Assembly: GCF_000003605.2 (NCBI RefSeq) | Contig: NW_003126929.1 | Location: forward strand, 35,611-57,608 | Origin: Saccoglossus kowalevskii | Lineage: Eukaryota > Hemichordata > Enteropneusta > Harrimaniidae | Direction of reading: 5' to 3' | DNA length: 21,998 bases | Shown here: positions 11,070 through 21,295 of the stretch, in pieces | Layout: every line of letters begins with the position of its first letter | Position numbering within the stretch: the first letter of the stretch is position 1 | The notes under the pieces: generated by a model | Seen by the model: only the letters and a program-made list of their open reading frames with translations | The model's database searches: none | What the model was told of the DNA's origin: nothing | Position numbers and translations under genes: made by a program

Positions 11070-13581
11070 TGGGACATAAGTTAATTGTGATTGTCAAAAA
11101 TTGATGCACTCACGAAGAACTCGACAGTTTTTAGCAGCAGACCAGAGATGTTGTATGGTGAAAACATCATATTTTCACATTCGCAGCAGACGACATGAAT
11201 CATTAGCACGCGTGTTGCAAATATTCGATCCTAGCACTACTTGCAAACTGAACGCGGTAATTTATGACAATGCAAGCAAATCCGTGTAACGTTTATCAAA
11301 GTATGTTCCATATTTAACAAGGGCTTAGGTATTATTTATGCATCGTCTCGCATCTGAACATGATGTTTATCATTTTATTCTATAGTGCACACGTGTACTT
11401 AAGATAGGGTAGCTAAGGCCACGCAAGTTCAAATAGTGACATACAACAGTTTGTGTTGCGAGTAAAATGTATTAGTAATATTAAATAATAAAAAATATTA
11501 AATTGTGTCATTTGATGAAATTACAGCACAATACATTATCACGCCAATTATGAAACACTGGAAGTTGCAGTTCGAATCTATTTTCAGTCGAATGTATACT
11601 GGGAACAGAACGTATGAAACAATTACTGCCCAAGATTGTTATCGTCTGACGGGTTTGCCGTTAAATACACCTCGGTCAAATTCAATCAGTTAGAACTGAC
11701 GGTTTTCAATTTATATAAATGAGACATGATGGGAATGGGAAAATGTCCTTAGTGTACAACGTCTACACATGGCTTTGCTGGTTATAGAGTCATCTGCATT
11801 GACAATTCGGTGACGGGAACTGATATTTAAACTCATCAACGCACTTCGATACTTTGCTCTACTGTGTTAGTTGACATTACGTCACTTCATATTCAAAATA
11901 ACGCGAACGATTTACACGTTATGTACTATAATAAACTTAGGATCGTACTGCTGTGTTAGTATTACAACGAACACTTTGGCGGACCGGTATTTTTACAAAT
12001 GTTACATGTCAGTTTCATATTGGCCGTTCAAAAGACCAGATTGTGTTTCCGATGTATATGACACAATAGGGTCACAATGTAACATATCTCAGACAACTAA
12101 TAATATTAGTTGTCTGAGGACAGATGCAGTACTCATGTAGGGGTAGGTCATAACGTCAGTCGGAGTGAGAAAATAGAAAACAATCAGTATGACCGCAGAA
12201 ACATATATTCGCAAAAATTACGAAAATAAAAATATGAGAAACAAATTAAACATTATTGTGTCGAACCATTACAACTAAGCCGCGTAAGTGCAATAAATTA
12301 CCAACCCCCAGAAAAACTGTTTTTGAATCCGCCTAGAAGCAAGAAAAGCAACCAAACCATATAACGTGTTATTTTCCCCGTACTCACGATTGCCTGTCAA
12401 CACCTACTGTGGCAGACGATACAAGAGATGCCGTTTTCATGTTTTCACTTGTCGTCTGCAGACCATTGCAGACCTTTAAGGTCGGATGTTCTGCTTTGCA
12501 GAATAATGTCTAGCATGATGTAATTTGAGCCGTTCAATTTACACCCTCGAGGCAGCTCAATAGTTGTAGGAAGAAAAAGTACACTGTGGGTCAAGGTTGT
12601 GTAACTATTTTATTTGCATACAACAAAGTACTCCATTTGCCTTGTTGAAGGAGTTTAGCAATGTAGCGTGGTTATTTCATTAATATGGGTTTATAGAGTT
12701 AATTCTCTTGAAGATTATGAAGTGCTCTGATATCATTTATCTTCCTTATGACTGAATTCCGGACATGGGTGGTCGCCCTTGTTTTGAGTTCTTAGTGCCG
12801 CTTTCCAGTTGAAATAATTTGTCAGTTGATATACTAGGAAGGCTAATAGATGAACTGGGGCGTTATCTACTTATTTTGAATATCTGTACAGCAAATATCA
12901 AATATTATAAAAGGCTTGATTGTGAAATATATTAGTTGCAGCCTTTGACGAAGGTAATAATTTCTATGATCCATGCTTTGCATTTATTGAGAAATCATTA
13001 CAGATTTAGATGACACTGAAACTCTGCGTCATTTTAGGGGAGTTTCTCCAAAACATTATCTTGATCACTGGAAACAAGTTCTTAATAAACCAGGGGAAAA
13101 TAAATTTGATACTTATAGTATTAAAGAGTTATTTGACCCAAATTAAAAACCAAAAACATAGAGTAGCACTGATCAAATGTACATTAAATTTACAAAATAC
13201 ATTAATTAACAAAATGTGATCATCACACTATCATAGCTTTAATTTTTTATGTGCCAGAGATTGACAAACTTTACGAACTTACAGAATTTTGTGCTTTCTA
13301 GTAAATATATTTCCTGCATATTTGTTTCTTGTCTTAAAATTATTTTAGCTGTGTAATTTTGTTATTTCTCTCATTGGATTTTGCAGAAGCTTTAAAGTTG
13401 TTTCACTAATAATAACAACAGCAATAAACAATACCTTACAGTCAGACTACTGAATCAGAGAGAAATATTTGCAGACTACTTTGTAATGTAATGATTCCGA
13501 TGCTTTAATATTTTTCTCTGTCAGTCGATTTAGAGAGTGAGAAAAATAACAAATCTTGATTTCGGTAATATAAAGTGGGCG
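11070..13581. other. Non-coding stretch
   Basis: Apart from the palindrome at 12088-12118, nothing definite is seen. Frames at 11101-11289, 11505-11693, 11871-12140 and 13010-13219 match no family, and some begin at TTG. No repeat with clear termini was identified. Confidence 0.5.
12088..12118. repeat. 31-bp perfect palindrome (15-bp arms, 1-nt spacer)
   Basis: CTCAGACAACTAATA (12088-12102), one A, then the exact reverse complement (12104-12118). It has the same architecture as the palindrome at 15259-15293 but an unrelated sequence. Confidence 0.95.
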
Positions 13582-13671
13582 AGCTGACGTCATAGTAAGT
13601 TGTTAATTTAATTCACGTGGTGCAGCTGACGTCATAGTAAGTTGTTAATTTAATTCACGTGGTGCAGCTGA
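13582..13671. repeat. Exact 42-bp tandem duplication with CRE and E-box palindromes
   Basis: Two identical 42-bp units occupy 13582-13623 and 13624-13665, followed by the first six bases of a third. Each unit contains a full palindromic cAMP response element, TGACGTCA (13585-13592 and 13627-13634), and a CACGTG E-box (13614-13619 and 13656-13661). The unit junctions also form CAGCTG (13623-13628 and 13665-13670). Perfect identity implies a recent duplication. A regulatory role is inferred from the motifs alone. Confidence 0.95.
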
Positions 13672-13950
13672 ATAAAACAGGATTATTGTACGTTATTTTT
13701 AGAGTGTTTTTTTATTTAATGATGGCGATTAGGAATAAATCATGTTATCACTGACAGCGTAATTTTGCTCATAAATGTTTCCCGCAAAATATATATGTCA
13801 GTGTGTTCCGGCATGCGTGTACTCATTTTTATTATTGTGGAAGGCGAATTTTACGAGCTTAAAATTCTAGCTTATTGCGCAAAATTTGTCATAACTTTGA
13901 TAATTTTGATTGAAAAGACCTAAATATGATGGTAACCTGTTGAATCGATC

Positions 13951-14035
13951 TAGAATAGAATAGAATAGAATAGAATAGAATAGAATAGAATAGAATAGAA
14001 TAGAATAGAATAGAATAGAATAGAATAGAATAGAA
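13951..14035. repeat. (TAGAA)17 microsatellite
   Basis: Seventeen uninterrupted TAGAA units (85 bp). The open frame on the minus strand that crosses it encodes only a Phe-Tyr-Ser-Ile-Leu repeat and is not a gene. Confidence 0.98.
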
Positions 14036-14906
14036 TTCGAGTGATTATATCGATAACTGGAGTCAAGTAGACTTCTCGGGTGCCATTGATTTCGCGGATT
14101 GGTAATTGTCATACAAACATACATTTTCTTTCTGAGCATAAAAACAAGGTCATACCCTATTTTATTAATTGCAAAAAAAGTTGTGTCAACCATTACAAAG
14201 CTGCTTGCACATCATTGTGATTGCAGATGAATCTACAATTTAGTTACAGTGGTTCCAAACATTCGATAGAATGGACAATGTTAATGATGTATACAACGAT
14301 GTAGCCGACATTCAACCCACATTTCAGCTAATAATTATATTATTTCGGCAAAACGTAAATTGTATAACAGCACGCAAAGACATAAGTGCATCATATTTCC
14401 TGATAGTATTGACGACTCATCGATGACGGTGATTGGGCATGCGTACAATGTACAGGGACAGAACAATATCATGTACATTCTCGCACTGAGAATCTACAAA
14501 ACTGTTTTATAATTTATTGCATGCATGGTTGCATTAAATCACTTGATATATGTTTCCATATTTGGAACTATTCAACGCTTATTAATTAGTTCAATAAATG
14601 ACATTCAAAGTAATTAAGTAAATCATATATGCAACACAATAATTCCAAAAGCTAAGTTGAAACTAAGGCACATTCGTAAAAATGCAAGACGTGAATGAGT
14701 TGAAATGTGGGGACTTAATCATTCAACACAGTTGTGGGTGTTTATCAAAAACAAAATAAAATAAAATATCGATTTCATGATATCCTCATATCAGTCACAT
14801 TTCTATGATTATACCCTACATAGATAACGTGTGTATTGTTTGGTGGGATTCTTGCTTTTCCCGTTTGCGATTATAAGTGTTATTATATGTTGGAAGGACA
14901 ACATCG
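14036..14906. other. Non-coding stretch
   Basis: AT-rich sequence without a credible exon or structured repeat. The frames that enter it derive from the TAGAA tract or from the hAT-like block. Confidence 0.5.
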
Positions 14907-14914
14907 CTGCGACC

Positions 14915-15159
14915 CAGTGTCGGCGGCAGAGGGGGCGGTCGCCCTTCGAAAAAATTTTAGGGAGCTTCGCCGCCCCCATTCAAATCAAGCTGAATCTCTT
15001 CGTGTCAGCAAAATTTGCCCTCACAATGCAGGAAATAGCGTTTCAGAGGTTCTAGATTTTAAATCTGTTAAGGAGGAGCATGCCCCGGAGCCCGCAATAA
15101 GGTCGCGAGGGGTGGTGACCAGATCAAGCCCCCTCATGCAAAAGTTCATGCCTCCCCCT
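14915..15159. mobile_element. hAT-like non-autonomous element or relic (245 bp)
   Basis: A GC-rich block begins CAGTGTCGGCGGCAGAGGGG and ends at a C-rich CCTCCCCCT. It is flanked by an identical 8-mer, CTGCGACC (14907-14914 and 15160-15167), the duplication length typical of hAT elements, whose ends often begin CAG. Alternatively the terminal inverted repeat may extend into the right flank: the complement of 15154-15170 (GGTCGCAGAGGGGGAGG) resembles GGCGGCAGAGGGGGCGG at the left end. In that case the 8-mer match is fortuitous. The interior reminds me of a repeat common in marine invertebrate genomes, from memory and unverified. The 157-residue open frame starting at 14836 is repeat-derived, not a gene. 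Confidence 0.55.
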
Positions 15160-15235
15160 CTGCGACCTTTACCACTAAGAAAATTAACACGTATTTTTCC
15201 AAGGGGCAATGTGTTTACGATATTATGTCCATATG

Positions 15236-15258
15236 TATATATATATATATATATATAT
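15236..15258. repeat. (TA)n microsatellite
   Basis: A 23-base uninterrupted TA run that directly abuts the 35-bp palindrome at 15259. TA dinucleotides are targets of several transposon families. Confidence 0.95.
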
Positions 15259-15293
15259 GACCTGTCATGTTTTTCTGAAAAACATGACAGGTC
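15259..15293. repeat. 35-bp perfect palindrome (17-bp arms, 1-nt spacer)
   Basis: GACCTGTCATGTTTTTC (15259-15275) is followed by a single T and then by its exact reverse complement (15277-15293). There is no sequence conservation of the spacer to judge, and no terminator context is expected in an animal genome. It may be a collapsed fold-back element that landed at the edge of the TA tract. Confidence 0.95.
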
Positions 15294-17020
15294 AAGTACT
15301 GTCTGTTGAATCACAAAACATATCATATATTGATTTAAACGATTTCAGATAACCCCTATTGCCATTATAATTACAAAAACCCTCTGAAGGTTTTTTAGTA
15401 GTGTAATAAAGTTATTATTAGTATTATTATATATATCATTGTTTTGTTCATATTAACCTCATATATCAAGTATTAAATACACATCCGTAGACGATAATGT
15501 AACATCTTGAAAGCTGTGTCTGACTTAAACATATGACGGATAATTAGAAAGGAGATCATCCATGCTAATAAAATATCTTGGCTAATAACCCAATTTCACT
15601 ATTCGCTATGAATGGATTAATTCTTTACCAAAAACTAAGAATTATCATTAAACAAACCAGACAAGGGTACTGAATCGTAGTAATACACATTTTAATTGTA
15701 GCGTGACATTTTAAATATTCATGAATATTTTCGACGGGCAATTCATAACTAAGCAAATAAAAAGGAATGGTAATTATAGCAAGGTACTGTCAACAATACG
15801 ATGGGCCAGCAAATCAGAAACAATATGAATTTATCGTACGTATAATTTTCTTTACCGGACTCGTTTATAAACTAAAATTGATAAATTCATTAAATAGTAC
15901 GTATTACAAATGAAATGTCGTTTGTCGCCAGCATCACAATTGAAAAGTGTCTTCAGTCATTTTGCATTATGAGAAAAATATCAAAACTAGTTCAATTCAA
16001 ATAATCAATATGTGTCCTTCCTTACGCAATAAGATTAGCAACAGCTGAAACAAAACTCGTTGGGAGTAAATGCAGCTGCACGCTATCATTCAGTAGTTCT
16101 AATGTAATGTCGGATCTTTGATAATAAAATAGTCTCTCAATTATTTACAACACCGTCATCTCTTATAAAGTATGTTTCTAACGTGTTAGGCCTCTGCAGG
16201 TAATATATTCTATTCAACAAGAACACGAAAGTTACTGGAGCAAGTCGAGAAATTGAACTAGTGATGTTTTTTTTTAGATTGGAGTACGTTATAACATATC
16301 CATCCAATTGCGAAACCGTTATTATGGTCGTGAAAGTTAATCTCCTTGAAAACACTTCATATAATTGAATTTCTGAAGATTTATCTGACGACTGTTGTCA
16401 TTTGTGTTACTCAACTGAGTGGGCAAATTTCAGATGTACACTTTTTAATACAATCATCTGTTCTAGTTGTTTTTCGTGTTAACGTGTTTTTCACCTTCTC
16501 CGGGGAGCAGAAATGTTTTCAGATAAAATAATATAATAAAATATAAACAAGACTAATAATCAGGAGCTGAATATCTGGTGATATATGTTATTATTCTGTG
16601 AGTCACATCATTAATCATTATGTACAATGCATCAACTTAATAGGTAATTTGCATATTTGTTAGCTACTTATATGGTATACATCGCTGCATAAAAGGAGGG
16701 GAAGTATATCAACGTTATCATGGAGTGATTATTTCGAACATTATTCATACTACAATGTGGAATCCCCACAAGGCACTCAGTCACATCCATCACCATGCTT
16801 CAAGTGCTTTGATGGCATTTCCTTTGTGGGTGAATGTACAGGACACATTGGCTGTGGAATGAACTAATTATTTACCGTTTTCCAAACTAATGACTTTATA
16901 ACAGGACTGTGTTTGTGAATTAACAGCATGTTTGCACACAATGTAAGTAAAAATACAACCAGGGAACAATAGTGTAGCAGAATACTACACACATGCGCAG
17001 TTTTGTCCTTTCTAAGTTAT
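15294..17020. other. Non-coding stretch
   Basis: No exon recognised. The frames near 16137-16355 (minus, begins at GTG) and 16346-16531 (plus, begins at TTG) are hydrophobic only because of AT-rich composition. The 18-bp palindrome at 15713 lies here. The next exon of the receptor gene was looked for on the minus strand and not found. Confidence 0.5.
15713..15730. repeat. 18-bp perfect palindrome
   Basis: AAATATTCATGAATATTT is its own reverse complement. It is AT-rich and could be chance or a homeodomain-type dimer site; there is no further support. Confidence 0.7.
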
Positions 17021-17024
17021 TTAA

Positions 17025-17153
17025 AGCGCGGTGGTCGTCGCGCAGCGCGCGCGTGTTCGATTTTCATGTAAATAAACAATGTATTTTACACGCGTTGTAT
17101 ACGTCGATATGAGTCCCATATCGAACAGGACGCGACACGACGACTGCCGCCCT
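17025..17153. mobile_element. TTAA-flanked MITE of the same family, diverged short copy 2 (129 bp)
   Basis: The left end from 17025 matches the copy 1 terminus with three differences in 24 bases. The right end (read inward from 17153, minus strand) begins AGGGCGGCAGTCGTCG. TTAA flanks both sides (17021-17024 and 17154-17157). Thirty bases in from the right end lies CGATATGGGACTCAT. In copy 1 CGATATGGGCCTCAT lies 31 bases in from the left end, so homology covers about 46 terminal bases and the two copies are in opposite orientation. The middle is much shorter than in copy 1 and includes a small hairpin (17105-17111 with 17117-17123). Confidence 0.75.
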
Positions 17154-17157
17154 TTAA

Positions 17158-18202
17158 TGGGGCTATATCTGATCAGAAATATTAGGTAAAATCGGTGGCA
17201 TGATTTTTACCAATAATTGACTAAAATAATTTACAAATAATATAATAATTATTATACGCGATACTTGGGATTATGAATGTGAAAATGTATGCCAAAATTA
17301 TTTTAACGCACCCCTCACGAAAAACACAGATGGAATCATCGAAGCAATAACGGAATTTGAAAGTAGTGTTTGAAATCCGTAATTTTCTTAGTATGATATA
17401 TGTATATATAACTTTCACATTATGATGTATTGGTTATTTAAAAACAACATTCACGTTCCACCAAGTAAAAAATAAATAAATGCATACTTTACAGTCTAGT
17501 TAATGATTCCCAATTGCCCGTTTTACCTACGGCTTTAATATATGCCAGGACGTGACTAAAGCTGAAATCGCTGTAGATATTTAAACAGCTATTATAACTG
17601 TTTTCGCACAAATGACTGGAAGCTTTGTTGGTATTAATAGCCTCTGCTGAGTGCACACGGGACTTGCATACCGACAGGGGCTTCCACCGGGAAGCAATTT
17701 ACTGAATTCACCATATAATGCACACACATATATACTTTATGAATGAAACTGCACTATTCGCTTTGCGGTCGCGTCTATTTGACGGGGTGACATTTTTGAC
17801 ATTTCAATGTGTTGATGTTATCATTTCTGATTAGCTTCTCGGCGGGTGATTCATTGACGCAACAACTGTCCAAGTATTATACAAATGTAAACATTAATGA
17901 GGGTAACATATTTTATATTGTTTCATAGCAACGCCTAGCTTTGCATTCTTTTCTCGCTCTGGTCGTTTTTTTATCTTTCCTTTTTGATTTCAAAACAAGG
18001 ATGTCATAGGAGATGGTTAATGACACGGATAATTATCGCCGAATTCTTTCATTTGTAGATATGGCCGGTAAATTGGAACTTTAGAGTTTGGTATAATGCT
18101 ACAATTGCTAAGGGGAATGCAGACGTCGAATAGACTCGACGCAATACTAAAAATAGCACGCATTCAAACACATACAAGTAAATAAATAGTGGTCCAAATT
18201 TG
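17158..18202 (-). other. Proximal part of the first intron of the TNF receptor gene (inferred)
   Basis: This lies directly 3' of the donor at 18203-18208 on the minus strand. It holds no membrane-spanning or TRAF-binding exon that I can recognise. The intron is inferred from the donor, and its far end is unknown. Confidence 0.5.
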
Positions 18203-18208
18203 ACTTAC
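18203..18208 (-). other. Splice donor of the TNF receptor exon
   Basis: On the minus strand the exon ends ...CGTAACA and is followed by GTAAGT, a full match to the eukaryotic 5' splice consensus from the GT onward. The intron would begin in phase 1, after the first base of codon 82. If it were not spliced, the frame would run on to 18147 through 20 more residues of low-complexity character, which supports splicing here. No matching acceptor and transmembrane exon could be identified downstream. Confidence 0.7.
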
Positions 18209-18452
18209 TGTTACGTTCATGAGGGACGGGTTTCCTAAGTTCCTTTGTACAGTTTCGGCAAATAGGCGTGGCGGGGAATTCCTTGCAAATATCGCAGCTG
18301 ATGCAGTGACGTACAAAATTGTCGTACACTTCGCCTTTGCCACACTCGTGTTGCACAGACTCGGGCTGTATTGCGAGTACGTTGACGGTAATGGCGGCTA
18401 GAACGCTCCATGATAGAACAATTATGCTCGCGAAAGCTACGTACTTCATCAT
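18209..18452 (-). CDS. First coding exon of an Fn14/BCMA-like TNF receptor superfamily member (partial)
   Basis: Seen: the frame opens at the ATG complementary to 18450-18452 and runs 81 codons plus one base to a splice donor. An in-frame TTG farther upstream is not a credible eukaryotic start. Residues 1-27 look like a signal peptide: Met-Met-Lys, then a hydrophobic run (VAFASIIVLSWSVLAA), with a plausible cut near VNVLA. Residues 37-68 hold six cysteines at 37, 50, 53, 56, 65 and 68, spaced C-x12-C-x2-C-x2-C-x8-C-x2-C, with a Tyr-Asp pair in the first gap. Known: this spacing is that of Fn14 (TNFRSF12A, the TWEAK receptor), and BCMA is nearly the same. Such receptors are small single-pass membrane proteins that bind TNF-family ligands and signal through TRAF adaptors. 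Inferred: a secreted or type I receptor whose membrane and TRAF-binding parts lie in later exons at lower coordinates. None of those exons was found. The family call is fairly firm; the exact orthology is open. Confidence 0.8.
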
Positions 18453-18492
18453 TAGGCTTGGTGGGGCAAGATGATTTATCAATGCAACAGGA

Positions 18493-18540
18493 TTAAGATG
18501 TGTAATAGACGTCGACAACCGTAGTCCTGGGCGCCTTCAT
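18493..18540 (-). other. Possible upstream ORF (15 codons) in the 5' leader of the TNF receptor gene
   Basis: The nearest ATG upstream of the receptor start on the minus strand lies at 18538-18540. It opens a 15-codon frame that ends at a TAA complementary to 18493-18495, 40 bases before the receptor ATG. If transcription starts upstream of it, the frame could lower translation of the receptor. The transcription start is unknown, so this is only a possibility. Confidence 0.25.
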
Positions 18541-21295
18541 TCACGTCAAATGTAGTAGTGATGAGAGCAGAGAAAGAATGAGTAATGAAAGACTGGTTAA
18601 CTTGTCATCGTTCGTTGAAACATAACAACTTCAATTTATTGTTTGTGGGTTCGGTCGATTTCACGCGAGTTGTGAAAAAAGAGCTTGGAGCTATTGGCTT
18701 GATAATATTAAAGTCCATACATTGTAGCTTTCATCGCGAGTGTGCTATTTGTTTCCAATGGAGAATAAAACGCCTCTTAGTTCTGAAAATTAATACATTG
18801 TTACTCAATGTTCACAAACGCGTTTAACCTCTTCCGGTGTCCGTCAGCATGTATGCGCGTCGAGTTCAGGTTTTCAGTCTCACTTTAATAACACTGCGAC
18901 AAAGACGATCCTACACAGTCGTTATCAGCATCGGCGTTTTACACTAGCACGTATACTTTGCTTTGAATTCCCTCCCAGTCTATCTTCTTACTCGTAACGG
19001 AAGAACAGATAGCGACCACTATGAAGCAGCGGGACCTCTTAAAAAGTGGATTGTTTTTCCTCTGGAGAGCGTTGAAATGCTAGCTCATTAAGTCAGCTCA
19101 CATGCGGAGAATGCAAATCTAATTACCCAGGGTCGGGTGATTACCGAGTATTTTGTTACGTACAAAAGTAAATACAAAGCTTTTTTTCATGGAGACAAAC
19201 TTACAGACGGCATTTATACCAAAACCTATGAATTGTATTCTATTTGATTCTAGGTGCAATTACGGATGTCGTCGGAAGATAGATGCTGGCGTGTTTCGTT
19301 GTAATACACACGTAACTGTAGAAATTAGACGTTCGAAGCTATATGTATAGTCCATACTCCCTCCCCAAATAACTGTTTTATTTACTACTTCTGTCGCATC
19401 AATAAAGTAGCTGAGCGATTACCGCGCCACTGATGCACAAATGGTGGCGTCCTTTCAATGTTAGAAAGCTCAAGGCAGCCAATGAGTACGGGTGATAACT
19501 CTGCTAGCGTATATACAGTACATTTGCCTTCTCAGTGTCCATGTGTTAAATAATTGCCAGTATTGGACTCAGCGGAGTAATTAAGGGTTCGTGAGCTAAA
19601 ATGTGAAGAATAAACGATGCCCCGTCGTGTGCATGTGTCGACGGCTTGCCAAGCGATTCCTCAAATGAATACAGAGCCACGTTTATAGCCGCCGTGAATA
19701 AGCAAACACAACTGCAGTGTAGTTGGTACATTCAAATGAACCGAAATATTGTGATAACGTACGCTGATGTAGTAAAAACCTCCAGTTTACTAGTCATATG
19801 GGTGGCCTACGTTCTGTCGAATAGATAAACCATGAATTTCTTTGATTATTGACTTACATATATACATCGTTAAAATCGGCATTGTTGGCGTTAGTTTGTT
19901 TTGGTATTTTAATGTAGTAAATCATCCACACACGCGCCCACCATGTTAGTACACAGTAAATCAAAGTTGAAACAATTATATAAAGGCATGTACACCCGGT
20001 ATAGTCGGCACAATTCTTTTGTGTTTGTTTTCGTTTTTTTCCAATCACTGATATACGTCAAAGACCTATAGATATTGACATTGATCAGGAAATACTAATC
20101 ATAGGTGAGTTAACCCTTGCCCATGGCAATAATTGGAGAAACGTGCCCCCAACGCGGAAATATTAATATTATTATTGTTTATTCCATACAATACAAATAT
20201 TCTGTATAACGCCGATACGTTTTGTCCATGACGTAATGAGGTTATATGATACGTACATGGGCGACTAAAAAATGTATTACTTCGACCAAGAACAATTTAT
20301 AGAATAGGGTTTGCACTACGCGCTCTTGTTATACTGCTTAGTGGTATACTAAGTAATGATATTATTGGTGTTGCAGAAAGGGAGTTGAATATTGTTTATT
20401 AGTACATTTTCCAGTATAGATGAGAAATTATAGTATGAAACAAATGTATACCCCATTCTCAGCAATGAAATAAAGCATATTATATGTATATATATCCGGT
20501 TTGATTTAAACTTTCACAGCTGTAATAGCTGCGCCCAGCGACAATTAATAGATATATTTAATTCTTATCATGAACAGAATTCTTGGCCACATTCCAAATA
20601 AATCAGTTAAATAGCATTATTGCATGATTATTTGCATACAACGTAAAGTTACTGCAAAGAATTTTTAAAAATGAAATCTGCTCCCAACCAAATGAGAAAT
20701 GCAAAGAGGGGAAAATGTGTATAAGGTAATATATAAGTAGCTATGCGGGTAATGAATGTTATTATTCTGCCAGCAATCTGTGAAGATAAACACTGGCAGT
20801 AAAAACATATGAAAAAAATAATAATATTCAAATGAATGGTATGGAGACTACACATGAAATTAGTTGTGGAGAAGATTGAGTATGTTAATTAGTGTGTTCC
20901 AGACTCTTTACAATTAAATTCTGCGAGGTCCAGTGAATCCAGCGAATTATCTGGAGCTGAATTTGGAGAAGTATATCATAGTTGAATTGACACGGTGACA
21001 GGCAGCTGAGTATTAAGAACTATCAGATTTGTTTGAATCGTCTGATTGGTTTAGATCATAATGATTTCCCTTATCAAATTGTGGTTGTTTTTGTTTGATT
21101 GAGGAAAATATTTGTTTTGTGCTGTTGAATCATATAAATGACCGAACGAGTTAATGTAAACAAATCAACAAATTCACGCGATTATTTTGGGGCGGGATAC
21201 TGTGAAAAATTCCCGACGTACATGACTTAAAATAATAACTTGTCACCTTTCTGTAATGTATTCAGTGTCCGACATATGGTGTATATAAGGTGCTA
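18541..21295. other. Sequence upstream of the TNF receptor exon; promoter expected here
   Basis: The 5' leader and promoter of the minus-strand receptor gene should lie here, unless the start codon is in a later exon of a longer transcript. No clear minus-strand TATA box was seen near 18550-18650. Open frames at 18585-18827, 19153-19350, 19546-19731 and 20649-20855 match no family. A TATATAAG motif near 21283 precedes the diverged tandem repeat on the plus strand. Confidence 0.4.

Noticed and set aside
13867-14193. 108-residue minus-strand frame
   Set aside because: Its core is the translation of the TAGAA microsatellite.
14836-15309. The longest plus-strand frame (157 residues)
   Set aside because: It runs through the hAT-like repeat, the TA tract and the 35-bp palindrome, shows no domain, and has a repeat-derived composition.
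7761-17690. CCACCGGGAAG shared between about 7761 and 17684
   Set aside because: Only 11 bases match exactly and the flanks align poorly, so a common repeat cannot be claimed.
18453-18518. N-terminal extension of the receptor frame by 22 residues
   Set aside because: The extension would start at TTG. The first in-frame ATG is at 18450-18452, and a signal peptide follows it directly.
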